Assembly: GCA_961205875.1 (NCBI GenBank) | Contig: OY540812.1 | Location: 21,080,001-21,144,000, forward strand | Direction of reading: 5' to 3' | Source of the DNA: Sialis fuliginosa | Lineage: Eukaryota; Arthropoda; Insecta; Megaloptera; Sialidae | DNA length: 64,000 nucleotides | Shown: positions 49,648 through 60,733 of the stretch, one piece after another | Layout: every line of letters starts with the position of its first letter | Position numbering within the stretch: the stretch's first letter is position 1 | Made by a program: the position numbers and the translations under genes | The notes under the pieces: model-generated | Seen by the model: only the letters and a program-made list of their open reading frames with translations | Told to the model about the DNA's origin: nothing | Databases searched by the model: none

Positions 49648-50770
49648 TTTAAGCTTATTAATAGGTCAGTACTTAAATCCAAAATTATGGATTTGTATAA
49701 GAACTATGTATCTCAATTCACACATAATTAGCAGTTTTAAATACAATACAACGTTCGGTAACTGGCAATCTCTCAAAAAGTATTTCTCTTCTACTTTTAA
49801 TAAGAAGTCATTCTCTATAACATCATAGGTCAAACCTTTATACAAAGTTAGGTATAACCTTAAACTAGCGCCTTGTGGTGGGGAAAATAAACTTTTAATG
49901 AGGTACTTTTAAAAAAATATAAAAAACAGTAAACAGTAAAACAGTAAAATGATTATAGTAGAAAAGGGGAATATCATTAAAAACTTTGTTTTATTTATTT
50001 GATGAAATATTTATATTAAAATTATCCTCGCATTTCCACGCCTTCGTTAGTGCTTATAAATCATAAAACAAATACCACTAGACATCATCATTAATGTGGG
50101 TCCTATTTTAAAACTCACATAAGTATAAGAATACTTACAATAAGAATAAAGTATAAAAATACAAAAATAAATAAATAAAAACGCACCAAAGATATCGAAA
50201 GTAAAACAAAGATTTATATGAAGTTTTTTATAAACAAACCAAATAACAATCGAAGCTCTTTAACCTTGTTGGCTATAAACACAGCTCTTACAGAAGATAG
50301 TTTATCAAAATTAAAACAAATAAAATACCTACCTTCAATTCAACTTGGCTAGCAAATATCGTCTAGTCTAGAAGTTGTTTACATTGAAGCAAATGTTTGT
50401 CAGACGTTAAACTGAGACAATTTAATAAAAGAATTTGCAGAACTATACGTATTTTACTGATTGTTTCCAGAAAAAATATCTTTATTAATATTGTAATATA
50501 ATTATCAAAATACGTGTTTGTAAGGTACTCTTTAGATAATAAATGCAATTAATTTAAAAAATAAATAATGCGATGATAATAATAATTAATAATTATTGGT
50601 ATTGAACATATTATAAAAAATTATTCAAAGATTTCAGTTTTTAATAAACTGTGGTGAGCATGCATAGTTTAAGTTGTTACCAAAACAAAACACAAAATTA
50701 AAAGAATTGTATCTCATTTATCCCCTATCGATTTTTTTTAATGTAGCAGCGATGAAATGCCTTATGCTAC
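49648..50770. other. Intergenic DNA, nothing recognised
   Basis: AT-rich with no paired repeats or coding evidence. Confidence 0.35.
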
Positions 50771-50773
50771 CTT

Positions 50774-51169
50774 TTAGTTGATTTTCTTAATCAGCGTGTA
50801 TGTAATCCAATAGTAATGTATGTAATATAATATTTTATTAATCTTTAATAAATTCATCATTATTATCAAAGTTATTACAATCAAATATTCTAAATCAAAT
50901 AGTTTGTAAAACTCTATAAATCGTTCAAACTTTAGCAATGTTTGCATAAATTCCACATGATCTCGTCTCGATAAATAGTTTATTAACATCATCTGACACA
51001 TACAACTCTTCCCTGTCTTACAATTAGATATATTCACAGACATGTCAGTAAATAGAGCTGGATAACAGAATATCTTAACAACATGCAGTGACATGCGTAC
51101 AGAAAGATTAAAGGGATCAGAGAAAATAAATAAATCAGCTATATAGGAAACTTGATTTATCTTTTTCTT
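50774..51169 (-). other. Long open frame of unknown function, possible decayed chemoreceptor-like exon
   Basis: On the minus strand the frame is open for 131 codons (stop at 51170-51172, TAA at 50774-50776) in DNA where stops are very frequent; the first ATG is at 51094. The product has mixed composition with several Cys. A hydrophilic stretch (YLSRRDHVEFMQTLLKFERF) is followed by a hydrophobic segment (EYLIVITLIIMMNLLKI). That arrangement loosely resembles the end of insect gustatory receptors, but the TYhhhhhQF signature is absent. A good acceptor (ctatctttgcattacag) lies at about 51203, yet the frame from it hits a stop before joining. It could be a pseudogene exon or chance. Confidence 0.2.
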
Positions 51170-51761
51170 TTATTTAACATCATAAGGAAGCTAAAATCTG
51201 TAATGCAAAGATAGGTAGATAGATAAAATACATAGTTCTGATTGGTTGACGATGTTCGTACTATATTGGCACACTTTTAGGTTTTCTTTTAAAACATTAG
51301 ATACACAGAAAGAAGAAGAAATATGTATATGGAGCGAGTTATGTTCAATCTATGTTGATCTATAATTCCTGTTATATTCTAGACTGTATACAAATTATGA
51401 AATTTTGAATTTTAATAATCTCCAATTAGAAACGCTTAAATATAAAACTTTAAAAACGACAAAATAATTTGATCTCCCCAACCCAAATATATACTATAAA
51501 AACATAGTAATTAGTAAAAATAAATCTAAATACATATAATGTACATCAAATTTATTTGTATTTTTGATCTGAGTTTGACAAAAAAATATTTTTATTATTC
51601 AAAAATTCGATTTTTTGCGTTTTTCTAATTTATAACGTATCAGGAATATATCCTTGAAAGGGTTTAACGAAATACTCATTAGTTTTACCAAGGACTTTTC
51701 ATTCATTCAACATCTTTAAATGCGATTTCCCAAAAGTTGTGTTTTTGTAACTGGTTGACAT

Positions 51762-52841
51762 TAGAGCATGTAAACCGGTTTTAACCGACACCGGTTAACC
51801 GGTTTTTTGTTAAAATTTACCAAAACCGTAAAACCGGGTTTTTCCCGAAAAACCGAAAGTCAATTATATATACCTATATTTTTTTGTTTCTTTAAGTGAC
51901 AAATAATTTTATTTTTTTACTGTTATTCATGAAGTATTTATGTTGTGAATTTATTTAAATTAAAAAAGGGGGACATCTATAAAATAACGCGTAATGTGTA
52001 GATAATAATACTATAGCGGAGTAAATGGAATTTGAGGGTCATTCCTGAAGTGTATAATAATATATTAATAAAGGAGATTATACCATTTCAAGTTCAAATT
52101 TAGAATAATAAATTTCAAATTGAGAATTGTAAATTCCACATTTGAGATGAAAATAAATAAACAATTTATTTCAATATAATATAATGTTTTATAAAACAAA
52201 ATATATTTACTATAGCTGCAATTATGGCCTCCACATACTATCACGAGCTCTTGTTGAATTATTGGCGAACCCCATAAGAAACTTTTTCTTGTCCAGCCTT
52301 TTTTTTCGGTCATTCAATTAATAATTTAAATACGTAAATATACCATTCGCTGATTTTTATTTTTGCTCGCCGGGTTAGATCCCCCTTAATCCTAGACTCC
52401 CAGGCTAGAGCCTTGTATACTTGTATAGGGTTGCAATTTTTATTTAACTTATTATTGTTACGAATATTTATTAATTAAATATCATTTTTAATACTAGCTT
52501 TTAAACTATCTTTACCAATTTAAAATTAATAGTTCCCAATTTGCAGTTGATAAGTCTCAATTTGAAATTGATTATTTACAATTTGAAATTGAATAGTCTC
52601 AATTTTGAAATTGATTATTCTCAATTTGAAATTGAATAGTCTCAATTTGAACTTGAAAAGGTATAGTTAAATAAGTTTAATTTTTTTAATATTAAAATAT
52701 TATTTTATTTAAATTTAAATAGTTTAAAACATTTTTTAAACTTAATTGAAAAACCCGACTAAAAACCGGTTAACCGGTTTTTCACTTTATGAAAAACCGA
52801 AAACCGGTTTTTGAAATTTTATCGGGTTTTTGTATGCCCTA
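51762..52841. mobile_element. hAT element, non-autonomous, perfect 8-bp target duplication
   Basis: 1080 bases. Ends TAGAGCATGTAAA and (inverted) TAGGGCATACAAA. Identical GTTGACAT flanks at 51754-51761 and 52842-52849. Subterminal regions on both sides carry multiple AACCGGTT/AAAACCGG palindromes, a probable transposase-binding array. A 21-base tandem repeat lies inside (52524-52650), with related inverted text at 52080-52150. No transposase frame. Confidence 0.88.
52524..52650 (+). repeat. 21-base tandem repeat, about six units
   Basis: Unit consensus is near ATTGAATAGTCTCAATTTGAA. Successive units alternate between the 'aatagtctc' and 'attattctc' variants. One unit carries an extra T. Each unit ends with CAATTTGAAATTG, a near-palindrome, so units can pair with each other. 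The repeat lies wholly inside the hAT element. Confidence 0.75.
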
Positions 52842-52849
52842 GTTGACAT

Positions 52850-54020
52850 GATATCTGAAAAAATAATCGATCGATTAACTTGAAACTTTTATCAAAATTT
52901 TTGAAAACATGCTGCTATCGTCTGACACTTTTGAGAAAATTTTCATTTTTCAGCTTTTTTGACACTAAACAAATAAAAAAGTAAAATATTTTTGATTAAT
53001 GTTGACTAATTTGCGAAATTTTTAAATTTTGGGAAAATCTTAGATAAAAGTCTTTTTCGATTTTTTGTTTCAGAAGACTTGCATATAACCTGAATCGTGT
53101 CAATCGTTTGATATGCAATTTTTTAAAAGGGTGCTTTCAACGTCGAACAGGGATCAAACATGGAATAATAAAAATTTGCAAAAAAATCCTGTTAAAAGTA
53201 TAAGAATAAACATGTTGAACCCTGAAAACCACATCTCATTCGCATCATTGGTTTCCCTACGACTCATCCTCAAAAAACAATACCAAAAACGGCGTGATTT
53301 GTAGAAAACCTCCTTAGTTTTATAAATAAAACGTGTAATACATGAGCTTTTCCACTGGATCACAATGTTGCGATGGAGTTGAGTTCAAAATAGGGCCGAA
53401 ATTATAATCGAATATCAAAATTATTTGCATATTTTAGTTTTACTTTAAACAGAAAAATTTCAAAAAAGCTCGATAAGACGGATCCAATATAGCGATAAAA
53501 TCTATTTAATAGGGAAATTGATCTTCGTATAAAAAATCCATTAAAATGGGTTAATGCTTTAGCGAACTACAGGCGAACGTAAATGTAAATACATAGATGT
53601 GAAACAAATAAACCCTTGTAGGTACAGGGTTAAAAAATTGACCTCAATCGTAGGAGTAAATATTTTCAGGTTTATATTTCTGTTCTCTATCTTATCGAGA
53701 AATGTAAAACCAACTTCTGGTAAGACATAAAACATCTTTACATAGTCATTAAATGTTGCTTTTATGTCTTCATTTTATGGTAAATGTACAACACTACAGC
53801 ACCTAATAGTATGAATATAAAAGATACTACTGCTGTGTCTACCAGACGTAGTGAAAACAGCAGGAGACTGTTTTATATATATTAAATTTAAATTAGTAAA
53901 CCCACAACTATGTTTCACCATTTTATTCTTTAGTACAACATTGGAAGATAAAATCACTATAAATAATACCCTTTTTCTGTCAGTTTGTCACGTAACGCAT
54001 GAAATGATAGTTGTCACTGT
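52850..54020. other. Intergenic DNA, nothing recognised
   Basis: Short, overlapping frames on both strands near 53113-53363 cancel each other; no element ends found. Confidence 0.35.
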
Positions 54021-54026
54021 CATTTT

Positions 54027-54800
54027 TAGGGTTCCGTAGAAAACTAGGAACCCTCTGTCTGTATGTCTGTCTAACTATATACAAACGTAGATAAAATAGA
54101 AATTATGAGATTTAAAAAAAAATGTGGACCCCTTTCCTATAGATTTAAGAGTATACTCATTTTTTTTTACTTATCTCATAAATGGTGTGTCTTTAGATAG
54201 ATTTCCTAAAATGCAATAAAAAATATTTTAGGACCTTTGGATTTTAACCCTTCAGTCACGACATATTTGCTTTTTACTTTCTTATACCATGTATATGAAA
54301 TATACATTAGTATAAGTAAGTATAGTGAAGCCGATTTTTTTCGAACTCCGGATTTTGACGGAATTATCTATTTTGACCTTCCCTGAATCCATTCTGACTA
54401 TTTTCGCCATGATGTCTGTGTGTCCGTCTGTCTGTCTGTCTGTCTGTCTGTAAGCGCTGTAACTCAAATACGACAAATCGTAGAAGGCTGATATTTTATA
54501 TTTAAGATTAATTTTTGGCTGGGAAGAAAACGTCCTATTTTTGAAAACGATCTTTCAACCGGATACGGATGTTTACCTACGTCGATTTTTTAATTTTTCG
54601 AATTACTTTGAAACAGTGCAAAATAGAGAAAAATGGTTAAGTTAAAAAATGTAGGTAATATCTATATCTATAATTTATGTTCTATTCATTTTTGAAGAAA
54701 AAAAATTTATTATAATTCAAATGGTTCATAACAGAGAAAAAATGTATGGGGAATAAATTATAGATAATAACATACTCGACATTTTTTATCTAAAACATTT
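54027..54800 (+). mobile_element. GGGTTCCGTAG-family repeat with (TCTG)n
   Basis: Starts AGGGTTCCGTAGAAAACTAGG and folds at once on GGGTTCC...GGAACCC, then carries 'ctgtctgtatgtctgtc'. 54170-54260 matches 38170-38260 inverted, and 54280-54570 matches 42335-42640 inverted. A clean (TCTG)n tract lies at 54425-54450. The right limit is uncertain. Confidence 0.6.
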
Positions 54801-55049
54801 TTTTCTTATTTCAAAAATAATTCAAAAATCCAAAAATTTACAAGAGTAAACATCCGTTTTCAGTTATTACGTTAAAAAAAATCACTTGTTATATAAATAT
54901 AAAATTATTCATTTTGTTCTTTCTTGTTAGTTTGTCAGAAATGTTTTAATAAACAAAGAATCACGTATACAATTCACTGTTAGGTTAAGTTAGGTTAGGT
55001 ATAAGAAAGTCCCGTGGTTTCCAAGGCAGATATTTAAAGTGGTTATCAG

Positions 55050-55370
55050 AGCACCCCTCTACCTCCTTTAAAATTTTCGAATTTTGTATACGTTGTGTTT
55101 ATTTATACTTTTTTTTTTTTATTCTGTACATATTCAAAATCGAAAATATATCGACTCCTATGCAAGATAGGAGATTGTTTTTTCCCCGAAAACCACCTCA
55201 TTCGAAGTATTTTTCCCCCTGGATCGAATGGAACTAAATACAACCATCCATACATAACAGGAGGTGAAATATTACATTTTTTTTTATATTTATTTATACC
55301 TATACAAAATCTTAAATATCTCGGATCTTACAATTAGTTAAAAATTGCAAAAACCCATGAAGAATTTATA
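55050..55370. mobile_element. Relative of the 20416-21105 Helitron-like element
   Basis: 'tcgactcctatgcaagatag', 'gagattgttttttccccg' and 'cgaagtatttttccccctgg' correspond to 20555-20635, without recognisable Helitron ends. A second 'cttaaatatctcgg' repeat occurs at 55310. Degraded fragment. Confidence 0.45.
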
Positions 55371-55417
55371 AAATATCGATAACCCATAGAAATACTAGCT
55401 GAAATCAATATTGTCAC

Positions 55418-55648
55418 TAGGATGGCCTGATTTTAGTTTTTGTAAACCCTGACAAGTAAATGAAAACCTCTTTTTTTATTTTTGTTGACCTAAATAATAA
55501 TTTTTTTGTCATCATTTTTGGACTATTTTTTTTTTTGGTAATCATCATTATTACCAAACTCGGAGAAATTATAACGAAACCCGGAGCCCAGAAAAACAGT
55601 ATGGAAACCCTGAGATTCCGGGTGAAAATCTGAGACCTGGTCACCCTA
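55418..55648. mobile_element. hAT-type MITE, perfect 8-bp target duplication
   Basis: 231 bases. Ends TAGGATGGCCTGATTTT and (inverted) TAGGGTGACCAGGTCTCAG. Identical ATTGTCAC at 55410-55417 and 55649-55656. The TAGGGTGACCAG-type end is widespread among hAT elements of animals. A fragment of the same family is at 38696-38795. Confidence 0.87.
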
Positions 55649-55656
55649 ATTGTCAC

Positions 55657-57940
55657 AGTTTATATTCAATCCACGCAGTTGAGAAAACAAGAAAATATAC
55701 ACAACATTTAAACTTGAAATTTATTTATAAACCTGTACATTGTTCCTACTTTCTATTATTACTGTACACACATACACACACAAAGGACACAAACACAAGC
55801 CAAGCGAGGGAACACTGAAGACACATAAAGCTGTTGAGTGCACTGAAGCACACTCCACTGATCCTTACCTAACCTCCTCCCATACGCTTATCACCATGTA
55901 TGCTACCATACGGTGTACGTGCACTACCCCAAGAGTAGATACGTATCTAAAAAATCTGCAGCAACAGCATATCTCACTACAATCTCAGTATAATAAAGTA
56001 TAAAATGTATGTACTTTTAAAATACGGTTGTATGTATGTGCAGAACCACAGGTTACTACAAAAAAGGTTTTTTTTGTTTATTATTTATTAATTTTGTAAT
56101 TTCTTTTGAGTTTTTTAGTTAACAGGAATGCATCTTTCGAGCAGAAAATTTTCTCACCCCAACCCCCTAAGAGGCACGGATAAGAGTAACTTTTGAATTT
56201 TAAATAGCACTCCCCTTTTGCATTTTGCATATTGCATATTTCGATTCTACGAAAAATATTACACAACTTTTGTTCCAAACATTTCTTCCTCCCCTGCCAA
56301 TTTCTCTTCCTAAAATCAAATCTCTAGTCCTGTTAAATCTCTACAAAACTTTTCCACCTCCTTGCTATAGCCTATATGTCCTTCTTCAGGGTGCAAGTGT
56401 TTCACTGCCAAATTTCATCAAGTTTTTACCGTGAAAAGATAACAGACAGAGTAATTGTTCCATATAATCGAAATATAAATTTTATTAATACAATCATTAA
56501 CGAATACATACATATCTCAAATCTTTCAAAAACACAAGTTCTAAAGAAAGCGAAATTTTTGCTGTAGTGAAAAATGTCCACATAAAAACGTAGCAGAGGG
56601 TTTAAGTTCACATCGGACAAAAAGGGCCAACGACTTTAACTGCATTTGCGTTAAAAAGAAACGTAAAGCATGGCTATTAAAATGACGTCCATCATAAATG
56701 TTTGTAGATGCAAGAAAGATTAAAACCACATTAGTTCTAATGATACTAACGGAGTGTGTTTAAAATATTTAAATATAAATACTTAACATTAAATGTGTGA
56801 CTTTGAAATATAAATACAAACAAACGTAGGTGAACTGAAGATACTTATACAAGATGGAAGAAAAAATGGATGCTACTTTAGTTTGAAGGTTTGAGAATTG
56901 TGTTAAAAAAAATATCTTCAAAGTAATATTTTTATATGTATTATAAAAGATATTTTATGAATTCAAAATGAAAGTTGATGTATGTAATAAAAAATTATGT
57001 TATAAATCAAACATTACTAAAATGCTGAACAAAATATTTTTTAAAAATTTTGAAAACATAAAAAAATCTGGTTGTTTATACATCATATAAATAGATAACT
57101 TTAAAAATCATTTAACTAAAAAATATACCTCGATAAACGTTATATATATTTTGCGTGAAATTTAAATTTTATAGTTTATAAACATTTATGATTTACTCAA
57201 ATTTATGTATGAGAAAATAGTACATAAACGACAAAATGTGCGTACATAAATTTCACCCTTACCCTTTTATATAATAAGTTCATATAATTTACAAAATAAC
57301 AAAACTAAACTTATTTAAAGTTGCCATATTTATAAAATGATAATTCTGTAATTACAATTAATAATGTTTTTTAATATTGGAAAAAAACGGCTTAGCAGAA
57401 AGTTACTAATTGGAGTCGGGCACGTATTAAGAAAAATAAAAATCATATTTTATAAAAAAAATTATAAGCATAATTGATATAAGAAACGCGAATGGTAAAC
57501 TTTTATGTATATATGTAAGTAGGTAAATTCAGTTAATAATAAATAATAATAATAAAAGACATTTCACTACTTATAATTCATGATTGAGGAAGGTTCTATG
57601 CTAATCTTATTCCATCCCTTACCCTTTTCTTTGTCTGAAAATGTTGGTCTCGTAAATAATGATACTTCAGCCAGTATTAAACATCATCATTTTTAATCAC
57701 TCAAGTTTTTAATCCTTTTTATCCGCGACTCTTTCCTACAACACAATTTTTAGTATGTTTCATAAGTAATTTTTATAATATAATGTAAAAGAAGAATACT
57801 AATATATTTTCTACACCCCCCTCCCCCCTCCCTAATCATTATACGACCTACAGTTTAAGAAATACAAAGTTATTGTATTTTTCACATTATCCCATATGGC
57901 AAAAAATTAGTAAAAAATCATCAAAAATTGGTGATTATTA
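55657..57940. other. Intergenic DNA, one GC-richer patch
   Basis: 55740-55980 is GC-richer, with (CACA)n text and a minus-strand acceptor/donor pair at 55956 and 55868 that bounds 29 open codons. This is too little to call an exon. The rest is AT-rich with no recognised element. Confidence 0.35.
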
Positions 57941-57946
57941 ACAGTT

Positions 57947-58100
57947 TACTGTAGACGTTCCATATTATGAACTGCCAGCGCAATAAGTTTTTTTTATAAA
58001 TGCCAGTTGTATAAATATATAGGGGCTTTGAGGAGTGGAGATTCACACTATGAAAGGTACCGTCTCCAACTGGGTTGACAGTATGGAACATCTACTGTAG
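57947..58100. mobile_element. Small hairpin MITE
   Basis: 'tactgtagacgttccata' at 57947 pairs with the inverse of 'tatggaacatctactgta' at 58083-58100, with pairing continuing into 'gaactgccag'/'tgggttgac'. 154 bases; superfamily unassigned. Confidence 0.6.
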
Positions 58101-58817
58101 CACTGTAAGTTGACCCTCTGAAATTATAGTACCTACTTATATCAAATTAATTAAGCAGCAAAATAAGTTAAACACAGAGACAATAGTATGTAAAAATAGA
58201 AAATATACAGTTATATGTATAAGTATAGTAATTTAGTCGTTTTGATTTGTTTTTATCAAAAAATAACACGCGATTATACAACCCAATTTTTTAATACTAA
58301 CTTTTATCCTTCGACTTAATCAGTAGTTTTTTTTATTTCACTAGTATCTAATGTTATGTCCAAACCAAACAAACATTTGTAAACAATTTGTCAGTTTTTG
58401 TTATTTTACCAAACAAAAGAGAACGTAAGCGTTTGTCATCGTTGACGCTTATTTTTTGTTTAATGCGAGAACAAAAGGCGGTCAATGTCATAATTCAGAA
58501 TTATACGGTGTTTGAAATTATCTTTCATTTTAATATTAATATTAATAAAGGATATACAGTGTAGTTCAAGTTGATTAAAGGAAATTTAACATTGGCAGAA
58601 TATTGTAGTAGTCTTTGGATAAATATAACAATTGGTGTATTTTGAAATGCCGCCACAAAATTTAATAAAATAGTCATTATTATTTTGTTTTCCATTTACA
58701 AAAAAAAACACTGTGCATTTACTTGGCAGATGTTTTTCGCATCGGATACATTTATAGTTTTATACCCCGAATTACAACACTTCAACTTACGTCGTCCGCA
58801 TTTATGTAGGGGAAAGA
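58101..58817. other. Intergenic DNA, nothing recognised
   Basis: AT-rich. 58708-58735 holds a short inverted fragment of the 'GCCAAGTAAATGCACAGTG' repeat. Confidence 0.35.
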
Positions 58818-59639
58818 CTTGTACCTTGGGACAATTGCTCTAGAAACCCAACCACTGTAGCTGTATATCTCAGTTATATTGGCAACCCTGTCCCTTGTTT
58901 GCTCACCAAGTTATTTCAGTTTCAGTCATTGTTCGAAGCTTTAAGTGTCAGATTATAGTTCTTGTACCTGAAAGTAAAATTTTGCTGCAACTTTCAGATC
59001 GTATTCAAACAAACTAAGCATTATTACTGACATTATCTGATGTAGTACTGTCGCAGCATTATTTAATCGTAATTTTTTTAGACATTAGAAAATTTATTTT
59101 GTGAAAAGTGTGCTTGGTTACACCTTAGGACATTTTTTTGGTTGTACCTTGGGACGTGTCCTGTGGTATAGGACGAAACCATGGGAAGTGTATTATTACT
59201 ACCGACACGCCAGAGAAGTAAAGAATTGAAGTGGAAAAGAATAAAAAAGACAGTAAGAAAGGTAAATTATGCCCAAAGAAAGAAGTTGTTAAAAAAAGAG
59301 TTGTGCAATTTTCGACTTGTTCTGAACCTTATTAATAATAATTATGTTTAACATATTTTCATAACAAAAAACATTTACTACTTAGGTCTTGCTTCCTTTT
59401 CACATCTTAAAAACTATGATATTCACGCTGTCCCAAGGTAAAACCGTAGCTTGTAACTTGGGACAAAAATCACCTACATACTTATTAAACAATGAATAGT
59501 GGTATACGCTTTGGTGATAGCAAAATAATTGTTTGGTAACAGGTGCCTACAATTGTAATATCTACTAAAAGATTATTGTATTCGAACGAAAGATGTCAGT
59601 GCAATAATTAAAAAAGTAAAAAATGTCCCAAAGTACAAG
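58818..59639. mobile_element. DNA element with CTTGTACCTTGGGACA ends
   Basis: 822 bases. CTTGTACCTTGGGACA (58818-58833) is inverted at 59624-59639 with one mismatch. The motif 'taccttgggac' recurs internally (59146) and inverted (59428), as expected of subterminal binding repeats. It contains a decayed lysine-rich coding remnant (59193-59331). Target duplication not seen. Confidence 0.7.
59193..59331 (+). pseudogene. Possible transposase C-terminus remnant
   Basis: The frame reads TDTPEK, a stop, then a run very rich in Lys (about 13 Lys in 30 residues) to a stop after FSTCSEPY. A TPEK motif followed by a basic tail is seen at the end of some DDE transposases of the pogo/Tc1 group. The remnant is short and broken by an internal stop, so the assignment is tentative. 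Confidence 0.3.
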
Positions 59640-60187
59640 CCATTCACTGAAGTTTCTGCGCTTGCTTCAGAGTAACGGTTTTTTTTTGCGACATGATGTT
59701 TCATATAACAAAGGTTTGATTAAATCTGATTGCTTCGTTTCATTTTTATTCAATGTTTACCTATTCGACGTTTGGCCTTTCAATTCGATTTGATACAAAT
59801 CGTTATTAGTTTATTTTTTTAATCTAATATTCTTTGGGGCAAAAAATGAAAGGTACTTTAATCAGTTTTAGAACAAAATTGAAATCTCAAAATTTGACAA
59901 TTAATAACGCAGAAAATCCGGTTGTGAAAATGGGTAATATTTTCAATTTTTAACGGAGCTGCTCCAAAAACGCATTATTTTTTTCGTAATCTACTGCGGG
60001 AAAAAATAGATTTCCCTTTTTGACACAGATTGACTGGACTAACATATTATTTAACGATTTCATAAAGTTGAGAAAAAAAAGATCATTAAAATGTCGTAAC
60101 TCATTATTCATAATATAAACAAAAAGTATTCCTATATTTACTCCACTAGAATGAAACCTATATTTTATATTTAACCTTTTCTTGATG
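59640..60187. other. Intergenic DNA, nothing recognised
   Basis: AT-rich; no paired ends or coding support. Confidence 0.35.
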
Positions 60188-60450
60188 TTAATTTTGATAA
60201 ATTAATACCTTTCTGCCGTACGTAAAAAGCAGCGATGTGAAATTGTGAAGAACTTCACATACGGAACAAGAAATATAGCTTTCGTGATAAATCAGTGCCA
60301 GGAGTTTTGGAGAATACCCTACAGGCTGACGGGGAAAAATACGCACGACCGGACATAAACACGAAATGAAACATACAGAGTGACCGGCACAGGGTATGTA
60401 AAGTATCGAGCGAACGGAAGTAAAATCACAGCTCAGCAAAAATACCACAT
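60188..60450. other. GC-richer stretch open in several frames, function unknown
   Basis: About 260 bases with unusually few stops. The minus strand is open for 86 codons (Cys-rich), and two plus-strand frames are open for 40-50 codons. A plus-strand donor CACAG|ggtatgt lies near 60395 and an acceptor-like 'aaaaagcag' at about 60231. It could be a captured exon or untranslated exon; no product is recognised. Confidence 0.25.
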
Positions 60451-60721
60451 TCTGTAAAACTATCTACTCAAGTAACTAACGTAATAATTAAATGTTTTAA
60501 GTAATCTTAAGAATGTAGAAAATGTGCATTTTTGCTTGGTTGTGATGATTTTCAGTTTAATTGGGGCCAGCGAGGCAACTATATAAAGTAAACGCGTATA
60601 ATATTAAAAAAAGACAGATTTTAAGTCTGGTTCACGGGGGAGACTTTAAGCCGGGTTTTGGGCATGTAACAATGAGATACTCCTGCGACGTAAGTTCAAT
60701 GTAAAATATCGCGCAATAGAA

Positions 60722-60733
60722 GGGGGGGGGGGG
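60722..60733 (+). repeat. G12 homopolymer
   Basis: Run of about 12 G in AT-rich DNA; comparable runs are at 1853 (C14), 34561 (C15) and 63863 (G13). Confidence 0.8.

Noticed and set aside
55869-55955. Minus-strand 29-codon exon between ctgcag acceptor and TTAG|gtaagg donor.
   Set aside because: Splice sites and frame are compatible, but the length is too short and no neighbouring exon or recognisable protein was found.
55740-56003. 87-codon His/Thr-rich plus-strand frame.
   Set aside because: Built largely on (CACA)n simple sequence; no supporting features.
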